A DNA stretch of 64,000 bases from Candida dubliniensis CD36 (taxonomy: Eukaryota; Ascomycota; Pichiomycetes; Serinales; Debaryomycetaceae). Below are positions 1-10,568 of this stretch, piece by piece. The translations under genes and the position numbers were made by a program. Each line of letters begins with the position of its first letter. Position 1 is the first letter of the stretch. The DNA lies in the NCBI RefSeq assembly GCF_000026945.1, contig NC_012867.1, positions 186,001-250,000 on the forward strand, written 5' to 3'. The notes beneath the pieces were generated by a model. It saw only the letters and a program-made list of their open reading frames with translations. It did not search any database and had not been told where the DNA came from.

Positions 1-1
1 T

Positions 2-1372
2 AAATACCATTGGTTTACCAATTATTTTGGGTATACTTCTTTTTGCTGTTGCGTTTGTCTTGCTTAATTCCAAATGACCTTGTAAATGTCCAATCAATCG
101 AGTTAATATCGCATTACCATCTTCATCCTCACCTATATCATCTAGAAACTTGTTTTGGTGATTATAGTAATACCATGCCGTCAACCAGAGCACCTTGTTA
201 AACATCGGGAATCTGAACTTTGTTGGAACTTTTGTCGCTCTTTCAATTTCATTAATTTTCAATTGCATTACCATATCTCTTATAGTCAAGTAATTACCTC
301 CTATCACAATTGAATCTTGTGGTGTGTGTACAGCATGTATCCAACCACTGGGGATGATAAAAAGATCACCAGGCTTTAGGTTGACCTTAAACCCATCATT
401 TGGCTTGATCTTCTTTTTATTCTTTGTTATTGTATATTCAGGATACCAAATAAAGTTTTGCGAAGGCTCTAGGCACCAAGATTTATACAATTCCAAATTA
501 TTGTCTGTTGGTGGGAAAAACAAAAATGTCTTGGCCCCACTTAATACTGTGTAGTATACCGAAGTGCCACCAAAATCAATATGGAAATCAGTGAATGAAT
601 TCTTCACAGACATGAGACAGTATTTGGTGACTTTACTTCTCTTTTGTTCATCCTCTTCAATCCACACTCGATCCACTACATCCATGTCTCGAACACACTT
701 GGGTCGTGTGAAGTTAGCTCCAAATTTTGCAACATCAGATATCTCCAACGATATCACATTTCTAATTCTATCGCGTTTCTCTTCACTAGTCTTGAAATAT
801 TCTCGCCATTGCTTCAATCTCCAAGGTGGAGATATACCTTGCTGTGATATCACATCCATCACTTCCAATGGTGTATCTTCTCCGCAACAATCCGTGATAT
901 AATCAATTGTAATTTCCTTTTTGTCAACGGGGAATTGCATTCCATTTTGGGTCAAGTTTGCTTGTGGGATAAGAATTGGTTTCTCCATGTGTGTGTCTAA
1001 TGCATACGTTTTCGTAAGCTTATCAGTCACATTAAGATTTGTTTCTCCCTTAAAGTTCAAAAAATTGTGTAAATGGAAATGGTTTGACTTGTCAATTGCA
1101 AATGTATCTCCTTCATTCAAAGATTGATAGTCAATAGATACCCGAGCACGTTTGGATTTTCTTTTATATGTGGATTCTCCATATTTAGGTACACATTCGG
1201 GACAATGGTAGATAACTATCTGATTTATTTCTTCAGTAGGAAGGTTCAAACAATGGACATGGTACCATATTTTGCATTTGGAACACTGAACCCACGAAGT
1301 TTTGTCTTCTTCTTTCTCAGTGGTATGGCTGTGTGCTCTACACAAGGGACATGACTCAGAATTAATTGGCAT
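2..1372 (-). CDS. JHD1: JmjC/PHD histone H3K36 demethylase (partial, 3' end outside window)
   Basis: Predicted Fe(II)/2-oxoglutarate histone lysine demethylase of the KDM2/Jhd1 family, which removes H3K36me1/2. An open frame of 457 codons runs off the left edge. The start at 1372 (MPINSESCPLC) is the first ATG after an upstream in-frame stop. Residues 8 to about 60 form a PHD finger (CPLC, then CSKC, WYHVHC and CPEC). The JmjC core carries the iron ligands H264 and D266 in FHIDFGGTSVYY, and H346 in IPSGWIHAVH. These motifs are nearly identical to KDM2 proteins. Yeast Jhd1 is about 490 residues, so only a short C-terminal piece should be missing. Function is inferred from the family. Confidence 0.85.
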   Translation of the reverse strand, partial: MPINSESCPLCRAHSHTTEKEEDKTSWVQCSKCKIWYHVHCLNLPTEEINQIVIYHCPECVPKYGESTYKRKSKRARVSIDYQSLNEGDTFAIDKSNHFHLHNFLNFKGETNLNVTDKLTKTYALDTHMEKPILIPQANLTQNGMQFPVDKKEITIDYITDCCGEDTPLEVMDVISQQGISPPWRLKQWREYFKTSEEKRDRIRNVISLEISDVAKFGANFTRPKCVRDMDVVDRVWIEEDEQKRSKVTKYCLMSVKNSFTDFHIDFGGTSVYYTVLSGAKTFLFFPPTDNNLELYKSWCLEPSQNFIWYPEYTITKNKKKIKPNDGFKVNLKPGDLFIIPSGWIHAVHTPQDSIVIGGNYLTIRDMVMQLKINEIERATKVPTKFRFPMFNKVLWLTAWYYYNHQNKFLDDIGEDEDGNAILTRLIGHLQGHLELSKTNATAKRSIPKIIGKPMVF

Positions 1373-1940
1373 TATTGAGTTTGGTGGTAAAGTATTCTAT
1401 GGTGTAATTTCAAAGGAAGATGAAAATATCATCAGTTTTGGATGTTGCTCGATTGTTTTGATATTTTTTTTTCTTTCTGGCACGTCTAGTTCGTGTTTCT
1501 GGAGAAACACTATTGAGCCCGTTTTTAGTGAAGGTCCGTGAATAACCGCAGACTTCGTACGACCATAAGCTTTTTTTCAAACCAAATCAGCTAGCGCAAG
1601 ACTTGGCTATTGAACAAAGTATAAATTAGCCTCTGATTCAAATAATATAATCTACATTAGATAAGACTAAAAGAAAAGGGTATGTTTTAGATTAATGATT
1701 TCTTCAAAAGATTTCCAGAACATATATTATCTACAAGATCATTTTTAATATTCGAAATAATTTAAAGAATTAGAAAATATAATAATACAAATATAAAACG
1801 TCATAATACAGAGCAAAACAGTAAGCAAAAGCGAACAATATCAAAAACTATTAGGATACATGATTTAAAGGGCCACCACTCGCTTAACAATAGCATGGTT
1901 GTTGGACACACACGGGAGACTATACCAAATTCAATACACC
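1373..1940. other. intergenic, JHD1 promoter side / adhesin 3' flank
   Basis: No coding sequence is supported here. The stretch holds the upstream region of the minus-strand demethylase and the 3' flank of the adhesin. The end near 1700-1850 is A/T-rich, as expected for a 3' untranslated region. I see no RNA gene or repeat in it. Confidence 0.6.
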
Positions 1941-4900
1941 TCATAACATGAAAACCACAGAAATAGCCAAAAGTACAAATACTATTACAGTTCTAGTTAA
2001 TGGCACCACAGATCCACTCTTAACAACTAAACTTGAAACATTAGACCCTTCAATATGGGAGTTATAAGTTCGATTACTGACAAAGTCAATACCCCGTATA
2101 TCCAGTTTGGAAGTATTTGACTTAGGAATAAATGAAAAATCAGTATAATCAGTTTCAAAAACAGTTGAATTTCCAACAATCAGCAAATGGGCAAAAAAAG
2201 AGGTTGAAATATCAGTGGTATTATCTTTTGAATCAAAGCTACGAGTGAAGTCATCAGTTGTCGTACTGGTAGTTTTTGATGAAAAAAAATCTTCAAAATG
2301 AGAGTCAGCTACGGTATAGCCTGTACCTTGTTGAGTTCCTTGCTGAGTGGAAACATCCTGTCGAAGATAAGATCCTTGTTGAACTCCCTGTTGAGTGTAA
2401 GTTCCTTGTTGAGTTGAAGCACTTTGTTGAGTTGAGGCACCTCCCTGATGGTGGGTATTAGCAGCTGCAATGGAATAATTGTAATCACCAGTAGTTTGAC
2501 CAATTTGAACCTCATCACTCTTTACAATTAACTTCCAAGAATAATCAACCAGCGTGGCCTTAGAACCAGTATTATCATAATTCAGTGTTAAAAGAACAAA
2601 ATTCACTGTAAAATCATCATCAACGTCACCATAGTTACTGACACCTGATGTTTCCTCAGAAATACGAATTGAATGTGCTATATCGGAATCAGTACTAGTA
2701 ATAATGACATCTTCATTTTGTCTAAATTCAGGTTCAATGCCATTTTGGGTCTCATTGACAGCAATACTGGAAGTAACAGAAGTTTTATTTAGCAGTTCAC
2801 CATCCGGTAACTCTATTATTAAGGGTGCATCCAGTTCAGGAAATTCACTGGGAACAATTCTAATTGGTCCACCAGAAGTTTTGCTATCCAAAGTAGAAAC
2901 ATACTCAAATTGATCAACACTTGATTCCACACGCAGCAAAATAGCAGTCAAACTAGTTGGAGACTTCATAGATTGAGTAGTCACTAGAGACCTAGAATCA
3001 AGAACTGCAGACTCTGAAATATAATCTGATTCAATTGGGTCAATACTGGCCAATGACTGACTTATTATGAACATACTGTCATCAGAAAGATCTGAACCGA
3101 GACCAGTCGTGGGATTGAACACACCAGTATTAGTACCGTCCAGTAAATATGTAAACTCATTCTCCACTACAACAGACTGATAGATAGACAGAGAAGTTGC
3201 AAGTGGTATGGGGTCTGTATCATCTGTATTGATAGTCTCTGGCAAATGTGTTTTCAGAGTTTGATAAATAGAAACTGAACTTAGCTCTTGTGGAAAGGTT
3301 GTTACAGTGGTTTGATAAGAATCAGACTCACCAACAATACCAGATTCAGTTATAATAGAACCATCTGCATTGGTAACTAACCAAGTTTTTGTAAATTGTA
3401 TTGTATTAGCAGCCCATGCCCAATTGCGATCGTTTGGTGGGAAAGTCGTCACAGTAGTGTGATATGACCCAGATTCTTCAATTAACCCCGATTCAGTTAC
3501 AACAGAGCCATTATTATTGGTAACTTCCCAAGTTTTAGTGTATTTAGTATGACCTTCCAATTGGTAAGAATCTTGAGGAAACGTAGTTACTGTTGTCTCA
3601 TATTCACCAGATATAAGAATAATTCCAGATTCAGTTATGATAGAGCCTTGTATATCAGTAACTTCCCACATAATTGTCATCTCGCTCCTGGTATCTTTAG
3701 TGGGCTCTGAATTAAATGAGACAGGCGTATCGCTTTGAATCAAAGGAGGTGGTAGACCAGAAAACAGCTCCCTGGGGAATGAAAACGTACTCCACTCGCT
3801 GGTTTCAATAGAAGTCTTAGAACTTTCAAATTTCTGAGATGTCTCAACAATACTCAGTGACTCAACAGTGTCAAACGTCTCAGCAATATGAAATGACTCA
3901 GCAGTTTCAAACCTCTCAGCGGAGCCAAACGCCTCAATGGTGTCGAACGTCTCAAACGTCTCAAAGCCAATACCATAATAACTGGAATAGTCAGCTTCAA
4001 TTGAAAAGTCCGAAGAAACAACACAGAATTCATCAGTACACAACTTGTCCACTTCATTAGATACTTCATCAGACATCAAAAGCTCGCTGGAAATCGGTTC
4101 TCTGTCGACAATGACTTCACTTGAATAGATTTCATTTTTCAGGGATGAATTTGTAAAATAAGTAACTTTAGGGGGTAACACTGGTATGAGAGTACTTTCA
4201 ATAAGAATTTGAGTTTCAGTTTTCGTTGGAAAAAGTAACCCAAGTGACGTGGTTTCCGAAACTAGAGGCTTTACCGTAGAAAAGGTTCCAGAAGGCAACA
4301 AAGTTTCTGTGATTTGAACTAACGATATCGTAGTCAGGACACCAGTTTCAGTTGACTGTATAGGAGTAACTTTATTAGTACTACTGCTGGACCTAAAGCT
4401 TGATACAGTTGGGAGCCATTGGGCCTCCAAAACAGGGGTCACAGGATACTCTACCGTATTGATTGGTAATGTCGTTATTATTGCCATAGCACTCACCCAT
4501 TCAAAGTTTTTATTAGTAGCAACATCAAACATCCCAACATATTCTGCATTTCGACCAGAATCATCTGTCGAAATAAAGGTACTTGTAAATTGTGTTGGTT
4601 TGGTTCCTGGTATATCTAAAGAGCTAATAAGCTCGATCTTACAAATCGAAGGCAATTGTTTAAGCGGCACACAACCAGAATAAGATAAAGATCCTAAAAT
4701 AGTGGATGGAATTCCAGCACCCCAATCTGTCACAACTTTAAACAAGCTAGGGTTATAGCCAAGTCCTATGTTAAACTTTTGTTCCAAAAACACGTTTCGC
4801 ATAACAAGTATACCTGTTGTAGCGTCATAGGTATATGAAGAATACCAATAATTGCCAACGAGCGGGAGTGTCAATCCGATTTTGTTACCATTACCAAATC

Positions 4901-5624
4901 CGTAAACATTGAATGTTTGAGTAGCGGAAAACGAATCCACTATAATGGAAGACGTATCATCTGCTAAATAGAAGTTTTGTGTTCTATAAACTGGTAATAA
5001 AGAATTGGATATATAAATAGTTGAATTGTTTGTCGCAATAAAACAACCAGTACCGTTAATTTGAGTTCTTTGTTGGTACACTTGATTACTCAATTTGATT
5101 TGACCATTGTTAACAATGGTTCCCAAAGGCAATCCAAGTGAAACTACACCACTGGTTCTTTGATCCTGATGAAAACTCAAAAGTCCATCATTTGTCCAAT
5201 TGGATGCACTAATATCCATTGTATTCGGAAACGTACCAGATGCTGAAAAAAACATTTTGCCAGTATTTCGAAATGTCAGAGTGGCAATCCTATAAGTGGC
5301 AGATGTGAATGAAGCACGGGAGTCAAATATGATATTCCCCTGGTTGTGAAAAACACCAAAAAATGAAACAAAGGCCACTTGAAGTGCCAAAATAGGCGAC
5401 GTCAGGGAAACAAAAAAACTGGCATGGGGTTCAACTGTTAAACTACCCAAAAAAGTGGAGATAGAATTGTCGACAATGGACCAAAAGACACCTGATTTGA
5501 TAGTAATATCTTGCATGTCAAAATTTAATTTACCACGATCTATTTTATTTTCCTTTATTTCAAGAGCCAGAAATATAGGTAGCAAACAAATGATAAATAC
5601 TATAACCTTTAAAAACGGAAACAT
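1941..5624 (-). CDS. IFF7: GPI-anchored IFF/HYR-family cell-wall adhesin
   Basis: A cell-surface adhesin-like protein of 1227 residues. It has a signal peptide (about 1-20, hydrophobic VIVFIICLLPIFLAL), a Hyphal_reg_CWP-type N-terminal domain (about 21-345) with the SGCVP/SICKIEL cysteine region, then a Ser/Thr-rich stalk. The C-terminus has a GPI signal: small residues near KSGS followed by a hydrophobic tail ending VLLAISVVFML. The stalk holds three copies of a W-EVT...TESG...TTVTTFP unit (about 650-683, 697-729 and 747-778), a Phe-Glu-Thr repeat (about 555-600) and QQG repeats near the C-terminus. The name IFF7 (also HYR4) rests on its position next to glycogen synthase; family membership is much surer than the exact paralogue. 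Confidence 0.8.
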   Translation of the reverse strand: MFPFLKVIVFIICLLPIFLALEIKENKIDRGKLNFDMQDITIKSGVFWSIVDNSISTFLGSLTVEPHASFFVSLTSPILALQVAFVSFFGVFHNQGNIIFDSRASFTSATYRIATLTFRNTGKMFFSASGTFPNTMDISASNWTNDGLLSFHQDQRTSGVVSLGLPLGTIVNNGQIKLSNQVYQQRTQINGTGCFIATNNSTIYISNSLLPVYRTQNFYLADDTSSIIVDSFSATQTFNVYGFGNGNKIGLTLPLVGNYWYSSYTYDATTGILVMRNVFLEQKFNIGLGYNPSLFKVVTDWGAGIPSTILGSLSYSGCVPLKQLPSICKIELISSLDIPGTKPTQFTSTFISTDDSGRNAEYVGMFDVATNKNFEWVSAMAIITTLPINTVEYPVTPVLEAQWLPTVSSFRSSSSTNKVTPIQSTETGVLTTISLVQITETLLPSGTFSTVKPLVSETTSLGLLFPTKTETQILIESTLIPVLPPKVTYFTNSSLKNEIYSSEVIVDREPISSELLMSDEVSNEVDKLCTDEFCVVSSDFSIEADYSSYYGIGFETFETFDTIEAFGSAERFETAESFHIAETFDTVESLSIVETSQKFESSKTSIETSEWSTFSFPRELFSGLPPPLIQSDTPVSFNSEPTKDTRSEMTIMWEVTDIQGSIITESGIILISGEYETTVTTFPQDSYQLEGHTKYTKTWEVTNNNGSVVTESGLIEESGSYHTTVTTFPPNDRNWAWAANTIQFTKTWLVTNADGSIITESGIVGESDSYQTTVTTFPQELSSVSIYQTLKTHLPETINTDDTDPIPLATSLSIYQSVVVENEFTYLLDGTNTGVFNPTTGLGSDLSDDSMFIISQSLASIDPIESDYISESAVLDSRSLVTTQSMKSPTSLTAILLRVESSVDQFEYVSTLDSKTSGGPIRIVPSEFPELDAPLIIELPDGELLNKTSVTSSIAVNETQNGIEPEFRQNEDVIITSTDSDIAHSIRISEETSGVSNYGDVDDDFTVNFVLLTLNYDNTGSKATLVDYSWKLIVKSDEVQIGQTTGDYNYSIAAANTHHQGGASTQQSASTQQGTYTQQGVQQGSYLRQDVSTQQGTQQGTGYTVADSHFEDFFSSKTTSTTTDDFTRSFDSKDNTTDISTSFFAHLLIVGNSTVFETDYTDFSFIPKSNTSKLDIRGIDFVSNRTYNSHIEGSNVSSLVVKSGSVVPLTRTVIVFVLLAISVVFML
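2321..2450 (-). repeat. degenerate QQG-coding tandem repeat in adhesin
   Basis: On the minus strand, short units coding (S/T)-x-QQG recur about eight times near the C-terminal end of the adhesin, with CAACAAGG-like DNA repeated. Such in-frame repeats in fungal adhesins often vary in copy number between alleles. Confidence 0.7.
3295..3690 (-). repeat. three ~48-residue stalk repeats in adhesin
   Basis: Three imperfect tandem units of about 48 codons share the cores TKTWEVTNNNGS and TESG followed by YxTTVTTFP. They diverge in the spacer sequence (the third carries NDRNWAWAAN before it). The copies are clearly related but not identical, so they are older duplications. Confidence 0.75.
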
Positions 5625-6511
5625 GTCTTTGAAAATAGTATAGAATTGGTTGATATAGTTAATATCAGTTTCAAAAAACCTAAAAAAAAAACGCTGGATC
5701 CCAATATTTCTTTGAGTTATACCTTGATTATCAAATCCTCAGTATTTAAATAGAAATGCATTTCATTCATGTAGTTGGTGTTTCAAATGTCATGTTGTAA
5801 ATTATAAGACACCTACCAGGAAATTATTCATCAAAAAGGGGGTTGCATAATTTGCTTGTCAATTTTCAACTCAAATTGCAGATAAACCATCCTCCATTGG
5901 CGTATTAGCTTTAAGGAGATTCAATGTTACGTTTCAAAAAAATATTCCAATGTTGTTAGCCAAGGATTATTGAATACATTTCTTAGTCAATCATTCCTTT
6001 TTGAGTTAAGATATTAGATGAATCATTGAAATAATAAATCAATTTGGTTAAAAAAGAGAAAAAAAAATAATAATAAATCCAAAAAAGAGAATAAAAATAT
6101 CATACGTTAAAGAGGAATAAAAATTTGCACTTAGAAATCAATATTATCAAAAATACAACATTGGAAGTCAAAACATTTTCATTTACTTTATGAAAAACAG
6201 GCGTTGGTTGAAAAAAACCAATACTCAATTATTGTCATCTTTATCTATAATCATGTTGCATATCGACTCTAACTTGATATTGATTAATTAAGCATCAAAG
6301 TTTACCAATTAAGACTTGTACAAAACAACAACCCCCTACGCAATTACACTATTACAAGTACGCCTCATTCTTCCAAAAAAAAACAGATTATCAAATACAA
6401 CTTTATTCTGCAATCAAAAACAATTATAAAATACAATTGGAACTTTGTAAAAAACCTATACACATATATAATTTATAAACAAGCATATAATAATAATGGG
6501 CAAGGTTGAGA
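5625..6511. other. intergenic, adhesin promoter and GSY1 3' flank
   Basis: An 887-base non-coding stretch upstream of the minus-strand adhesin. It contains A-tracts and an A+T-rich segment near 6050-6130. No ORF, RNA or repeat with support was found. Regulatory sites for hyphal or stress control of the adhesin would be expected here, but none is clear enough to call. Confidence 0.5.
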
Positions 6512-8497
6512 TTAGGATTCTTCTTCGCCTAATTCAAAATAACTAATGTCTTGATTAGCGTCTTGCAATGAGCCAAGATCACCTGGCGTGAGTAACAAAC
6601 TTCTTGGAGAACCGGGAACTGACATTGGTCTAGTGATTTTCATCTTTGACTCGACTACTTTCTCACCAACATAATCAGGATAAGCTCTTTTAAGTGCCAA
6701 CAAACGAGCCTTGGAATATTCCGAATGAACTGATCTCCAATCCAAAAGAACACTCAATCTCTCAGTTCTATTTCTTTGGTTGATTCTTTGTCTTCTGGAT
6801 TTCGCACAGAAATCAAACATGTAATCAGTCAATTGATTGATAGATTCATCGACAGACTTCATTCTTCTGTCAACAATGTAAATACCATAATCGGTTGGGT
6901 TTTCAACCAAATCATTCATGTAGCACCCAAATCCAGATAAATTGGTGGTGATAGAAGGTATACCCATGACAGTACACTCAGCTGGAGTGTAACCCCAAGG
7001 TTCATAGTAGGACGGGAACACACCCAAATGGCACCCTCTAACAAATTCATCGTAATCTAATGATAAAATAGGGTTGTTAGCATTCAAGAATTCTGGATGG
7101 AAAATAATCTTTACTCTATCCTCTGGTTTGTTAAATAACTGGACTCTTCTGATATGGTTCAAGACTGGATCAGTACTGTCGTCAACCATGTTGTGGGTGA
7201 CGATTGGTGGCAAACCGTCTCTCTTCAATGCAAATATACGTCTTTTCAACAAAACTCTGTCAGCTGGTTTAATCAACTCATCAATAGTTGGCACTTCATC
7301 GTTTCCTTGATGGTCAGCATTAGGATATCTAGCACAATATTCAAATAATCTTTCACCAACTTTCTTTTGTACTTCTCCAATGGTTGACTCCAATTGTTTA
7401 ACAACAGCTTGACCTTTCAAAGTCTCAACGGTGTAAGATTGAGTTTTTCCTGGCATAATAATGAAAGCCACAACTGTGGTTTTGGAACCTGCCTCTTTCA
7501 ACTTATGATTCAATCTAGCCAAGGATTCAATAAAGAAATCACACCCCTTATTTCTAAACTCATATCTACCAGCAATGAAGAAATATAAAGTATTATCTAA
7601 ATCAAAATCGTAGTTACCATAGAAATGTCCTTTGACAAATTCGTTAATCTTGGCCTTTTTAATGGCATGCAAATTTTGGAACTCGTGAACCGCTTGGAAT
7701 TTCACGACATTCAACCCATTGGGCAAAACCCCGTCTGGTTTTCTTTTCAACAAATGCTCTGCCTCATAGGCAGTAATATCGGAAACGGTGGTGAAGACAT
7801 CAGCCGAATGTGTAGCAGACCTTTCAATACAGTAACGGTGATAAATACCCCTTTTACCAGCTTCAGCATCAACATCAAACTTGTCTAAATTGTTGTAGAA
7901 ATCGGTACTACCAGCACACAAATATCTTCCCAATAATGTTGCATGGGTGGTGAAAATGGTGGTAACATCAATTCTTCTCTTTCTACATAATGGCAACGCA
8001 ATACCTGCTAACCATTCATGACATTGACAAATAACAGCACGATCACGGTCATTGTAAACCAACTCACCTAAAAACCAAGCAACCAAATATCCCAACAAAA
8101 TAGCATCATTGGTTTCCAGGTCATGGTCAGGGGTAGGAATACCTGCAACATTCCATAAATCGGCTTTCCATTCATTCAAATAATGACCAGCTGACCAAAT
8201 ATCAAATAATAACACTCTTGGCGCACCTTCAATTAACCATCTACCATAAAGCCATCTAATACCTTTAGAAGACATAGAATCAAGGGTTTGTTTAATATGA
8301 GGGTCGGTAACTGGCAATTCTTCAACTTCAATTTGTGCTGAGTCATAGTGTAAGGGACCCAACAAAGTGTAACGTTCACGATATTCAGCTACAGTGACAG
8401 GGGCTTTTGATTTCAAAACGGAGTAAATACCTCCAACTTTATGAGCTACTTCAGTGGCAACTTCAAATAATAAATGATTATCAATATCTCTAGCCAT
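6512..8497 (-). CDS. GSY1: glycogen synthase (UDP-glucose glycosyltransferase, GT3)
   Basis: Elongates glycogen with alpha-1,4-glucose from UDP-glucose in the cytosol. The protein is collinear with yeast Gsy1/Gsy2: N-terminal [32 protein letters not shown] in the middle, and the catalytic E-X7-E in [16 protein letters not shown]. The arginine-rich regulatory cluster [15 protein letters not shown], which binds glucose-6-phosphate in Gsy2, is present. The C-terminal SVPGSPRS and [10 protein letters not shown] segments match the Gsy2 phosphorylation sites, but the acidic tail is short, giving 661 residues against about 705. I chose the ATG at 8497 ([10 protein letters not shown]) because it aligns with yeast MSRD; an in-frame ATG at 8509 would add MIRT. 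Confidence 0.95.
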   Translation of the reverse strand: MARDIDNHLLFEVATEVAHKVGGIYSVLKSKAPVTVAEYRERYTLLGPLHYDSAQIEVEELPVTDPHIKQTLDSMSSKGIRWLYGRWLIEGAPRVLLFDIWSAGHYLNEWKADLWNVAGIPTPDHDLETNDAILLGYLVAWFLGELVYNDRDRAVICQCHEWLAGIALPLCRKRRIDVTTIFTTHATLLGRYLCAGSTDFYNNLDKFDVDAEAGKRGIYHRYCIERSATHSADVFTTVSDITAYEAEHLLKRKPDGVLPNGLNVVKFQAVHEFQNLHAIKKAKINEFVKGHFYGNYDFDLDNTLYFFIAGRYEFRNKGCDFFIESLARLNHKLKEAGSKTTVVAFIIMPGKTQSYTVETLKGQAVVKQLESTIGEVQKKVGERLFEYCARYPNADHQGNDEVPTIDELIKPADRVLLKRRIFALKRDGLPPIVTHNMVDDSTDPVLNHIRRVQLFNKPEDRVKIIFHPEFLNANNPILSLDYDEFVRGCHLGVFPSYYEPWGYTPAECTVMGIPSITTNLSGFGCYMNDLVENPTDYGIYIVDRRMKSVDESINQLTDYMFDFCAKSRRQRINQRNRTERLSVLLDWRSVHSEYSKARLLALKRAYPDYVGEKVVESKMKITRPMSVPGSPRSLLLTPGDLGSLQDANQDISYFELGEEES

Positions 8498-8779
8498 TGT
8501 TCTTATCAATTAAATGTGGATAAACTAGTGGGGGGGGGGAAATGAAACAAAACGAAATGAAACGAATGGAAAAGAGAAAGAAACAAATAGTCAAACAAAT
8601 GAACAGTTAAAGAAAGAAGTAGAAAAAAAAAATATATAAAGTGGGAATGAAAAAGATTAAATAGGATTGAAGAGTTATTTTTTGAAAATTAAATGAAAAT
8701 TGTTGACTAAATATTATTTTCTATTTTTGGGGGGCAGAAGGGAAAGAAGGAGGGGGCGGAAGTGAGAAAATTACTTCGG

Positions 8780-8821
8780 CATTGTGTGTGGTGTTGTGTT
8801 GTGTTGTGTGTGTGTGGTGTG
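8780..8821. repeat. GT-rich low-complexity tract
   Basis: Irregular (GTGTT)n/(GT)n sequence lies roughly 290-320 bases upstream of the glycogen synthase start. Confidence 0.7.
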
Positions 8822-8919
8822 CCTAATATAATGTTTGAATTTTTTTTCTTTTGTGTGTGTTTCCACGTCGGACTTACTTAAAGAGAGAATTTAAAAATTA
8901 AATTAATTAAACATTTAGA

Positions 8920-8966
8920 AGTGGGGAGAGAGGGAGTGAGGGAGGGGGGAGGAGGAGGAGAGAGTC
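8920..8966. repeat. polypurine tract
   Basis: Almost pure G/A sequence (GGGGAGAGAGGGAGTGAGGGAGG and onwards) with only isolated T residues. It lies in the long promoter region of the glycogen synthase gene. Confidence 0.7.
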
Positions 8967-9955
8967 ATTTAGTCGGTGAGTGGGCAAGATTGCCTGCTCG
9001 AGACAATTTGTGCAAGGACGGGAAAAAACAAGGAAAGGAACACTAAACTAAGAATTGGGACATGGGGTTACTAAAGCCGAGACAGGCACAGAAATTTGCA
9101 AGTATGATGATGAATTTTATGAAACTTAAGGATGCAATGAGCATCATCCACCACCAAGATTATGAATTAAACGAATGATTTTTTTTTTAACAACAATCGA
9201 AGTTTAAAAAAAGAAAAATAATAAATTATTCTAGAAAAACAAGGATTAAATCGGACGTTTGTGGTTTTAACTTTGGTTCACCACAGAATTCAATGTTATT
9301 TAATCCAATATAATAAATAACATGGGAGAGAAAATACCTCAGCATACAATAGCAAAGCCATAATAGGGTCATGGATATTAGTTGTTGGTCTTTAAACTTT
9401 TTCAGAGAAACCGATTAAACCCCAAAATGAGCTGAATTGTACCGAGTCTTGGATAATCTCTTCTCTTGTAGTTGATTTTAATAGTATGTTTATCGGAAAA
9501 ATTGAAGAAATTCTCTATGCAAATTGGTATCTTGCAAGCAAAACATATTTCTCAGGTGGTGGTTCGTCAACCATGCACAAGCCCTCTCCCTCCCCTACAA
9601 AATATTCTGCGTCTCTTCTCCTCCCAGAAGCAACATCTAATGTATATTTTAGTACAATACATTTTCTGGAATATTGTTGTCCATACAATTAGGGTTGTCA
9701 CAATTTAACAATAGAGTTGGGTTTCCTATTGTTCCATAAACAATGGATCGAACAGATTGAACATGGATGATACGGATTAATGGCATTTGTTCCTTCTCTG
9801 TGGAAATTCACCAAATAGAAGAGTTGTAGCACCCTTGTCTGCCAGTTTACTAAGAAAAAGAATAATCTGACGATTTCACCACTATAAAATAGTGCATGTA
9901 GACTATATGTGAAGAATGTAATCTTCTTAACTCAAGGCGGAGGAAGGGAGGAGAG

Positions 9956-9975
9956 CCAGCCAGCCAGCCAGCCAG
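9956..9975. repeat. (CCAG)5 microsatellite
   Basis: Five perfect tandem CCAG units in non-coding DNA between GSY1 and PWP2. Confidence 0.9.
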
Positions 9976-10568
9976 CACCATCTCTGAATACCAAGACTAA
10001 AAAATAAAGTCAATTTATTGCGAGAAATATTTCCGATGCAAGTTTGTTCGTCTCTTTCCCCCTTATGTTCATCATCCAATTGTAATCTCCACAATCTGGT
10101 CCACAAGATACTAATACGGCTCTGATAATAGCGCCCATATTACTACTTGATGCCCTACCTTTACATCTTCTACTAATAAACACAGAAAAGAAGTAATTAA
10201 AATAGCTTTTATAAATAAACTGGAACATTCGCAAAGACTATTTTTTTTTTCGCTTTCTCTATACGAATATCTAAATGAAACAAACAGTAAATGAGATAAC
10301 ATTATGGCGTGACACGCTCAATTTTAGTCATCAAGACTAATCAAAGTTCAATTCAGCAGTATTTGCAAAACTGTTTCAATCAAGACACCACCTATGGTAA
10401 GTCACCAGTACCTATTACTGTTGACATCTATAGATTTTCGATTTATATAGGTTTTTCAGTTACTACATCTTTCATCTTCAGAAGTAGGGGCCTTTTTCTT
10501 TTAGCTCGTAATTAATTGGTTGCAAGAAAATAAGGATGCTAGACTAACTATATACATAGATGATTACT

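Larger units (their letters stand above)
8498..10568. other. 2-kb non-coding region, GSY1 promoter
   Basis: A long interval upstream of glycogen synthase and beyond the 3' end of PWP2. It holds a G-run near 8530, a GT-rich stretch (about 8780-8821), a purine-rich block (about 8920-8966) and a tetranucleotide repeat at 9956. A minus-strand frame at 10010-10234 (ending about 50 residues after RCKGRASSSN) and a plus-strand frame at 10309-10515 look slightly gene-like, but neither resembles a family I know. A short or spliced gene here cannot be excluded. Confidence 0.5.
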
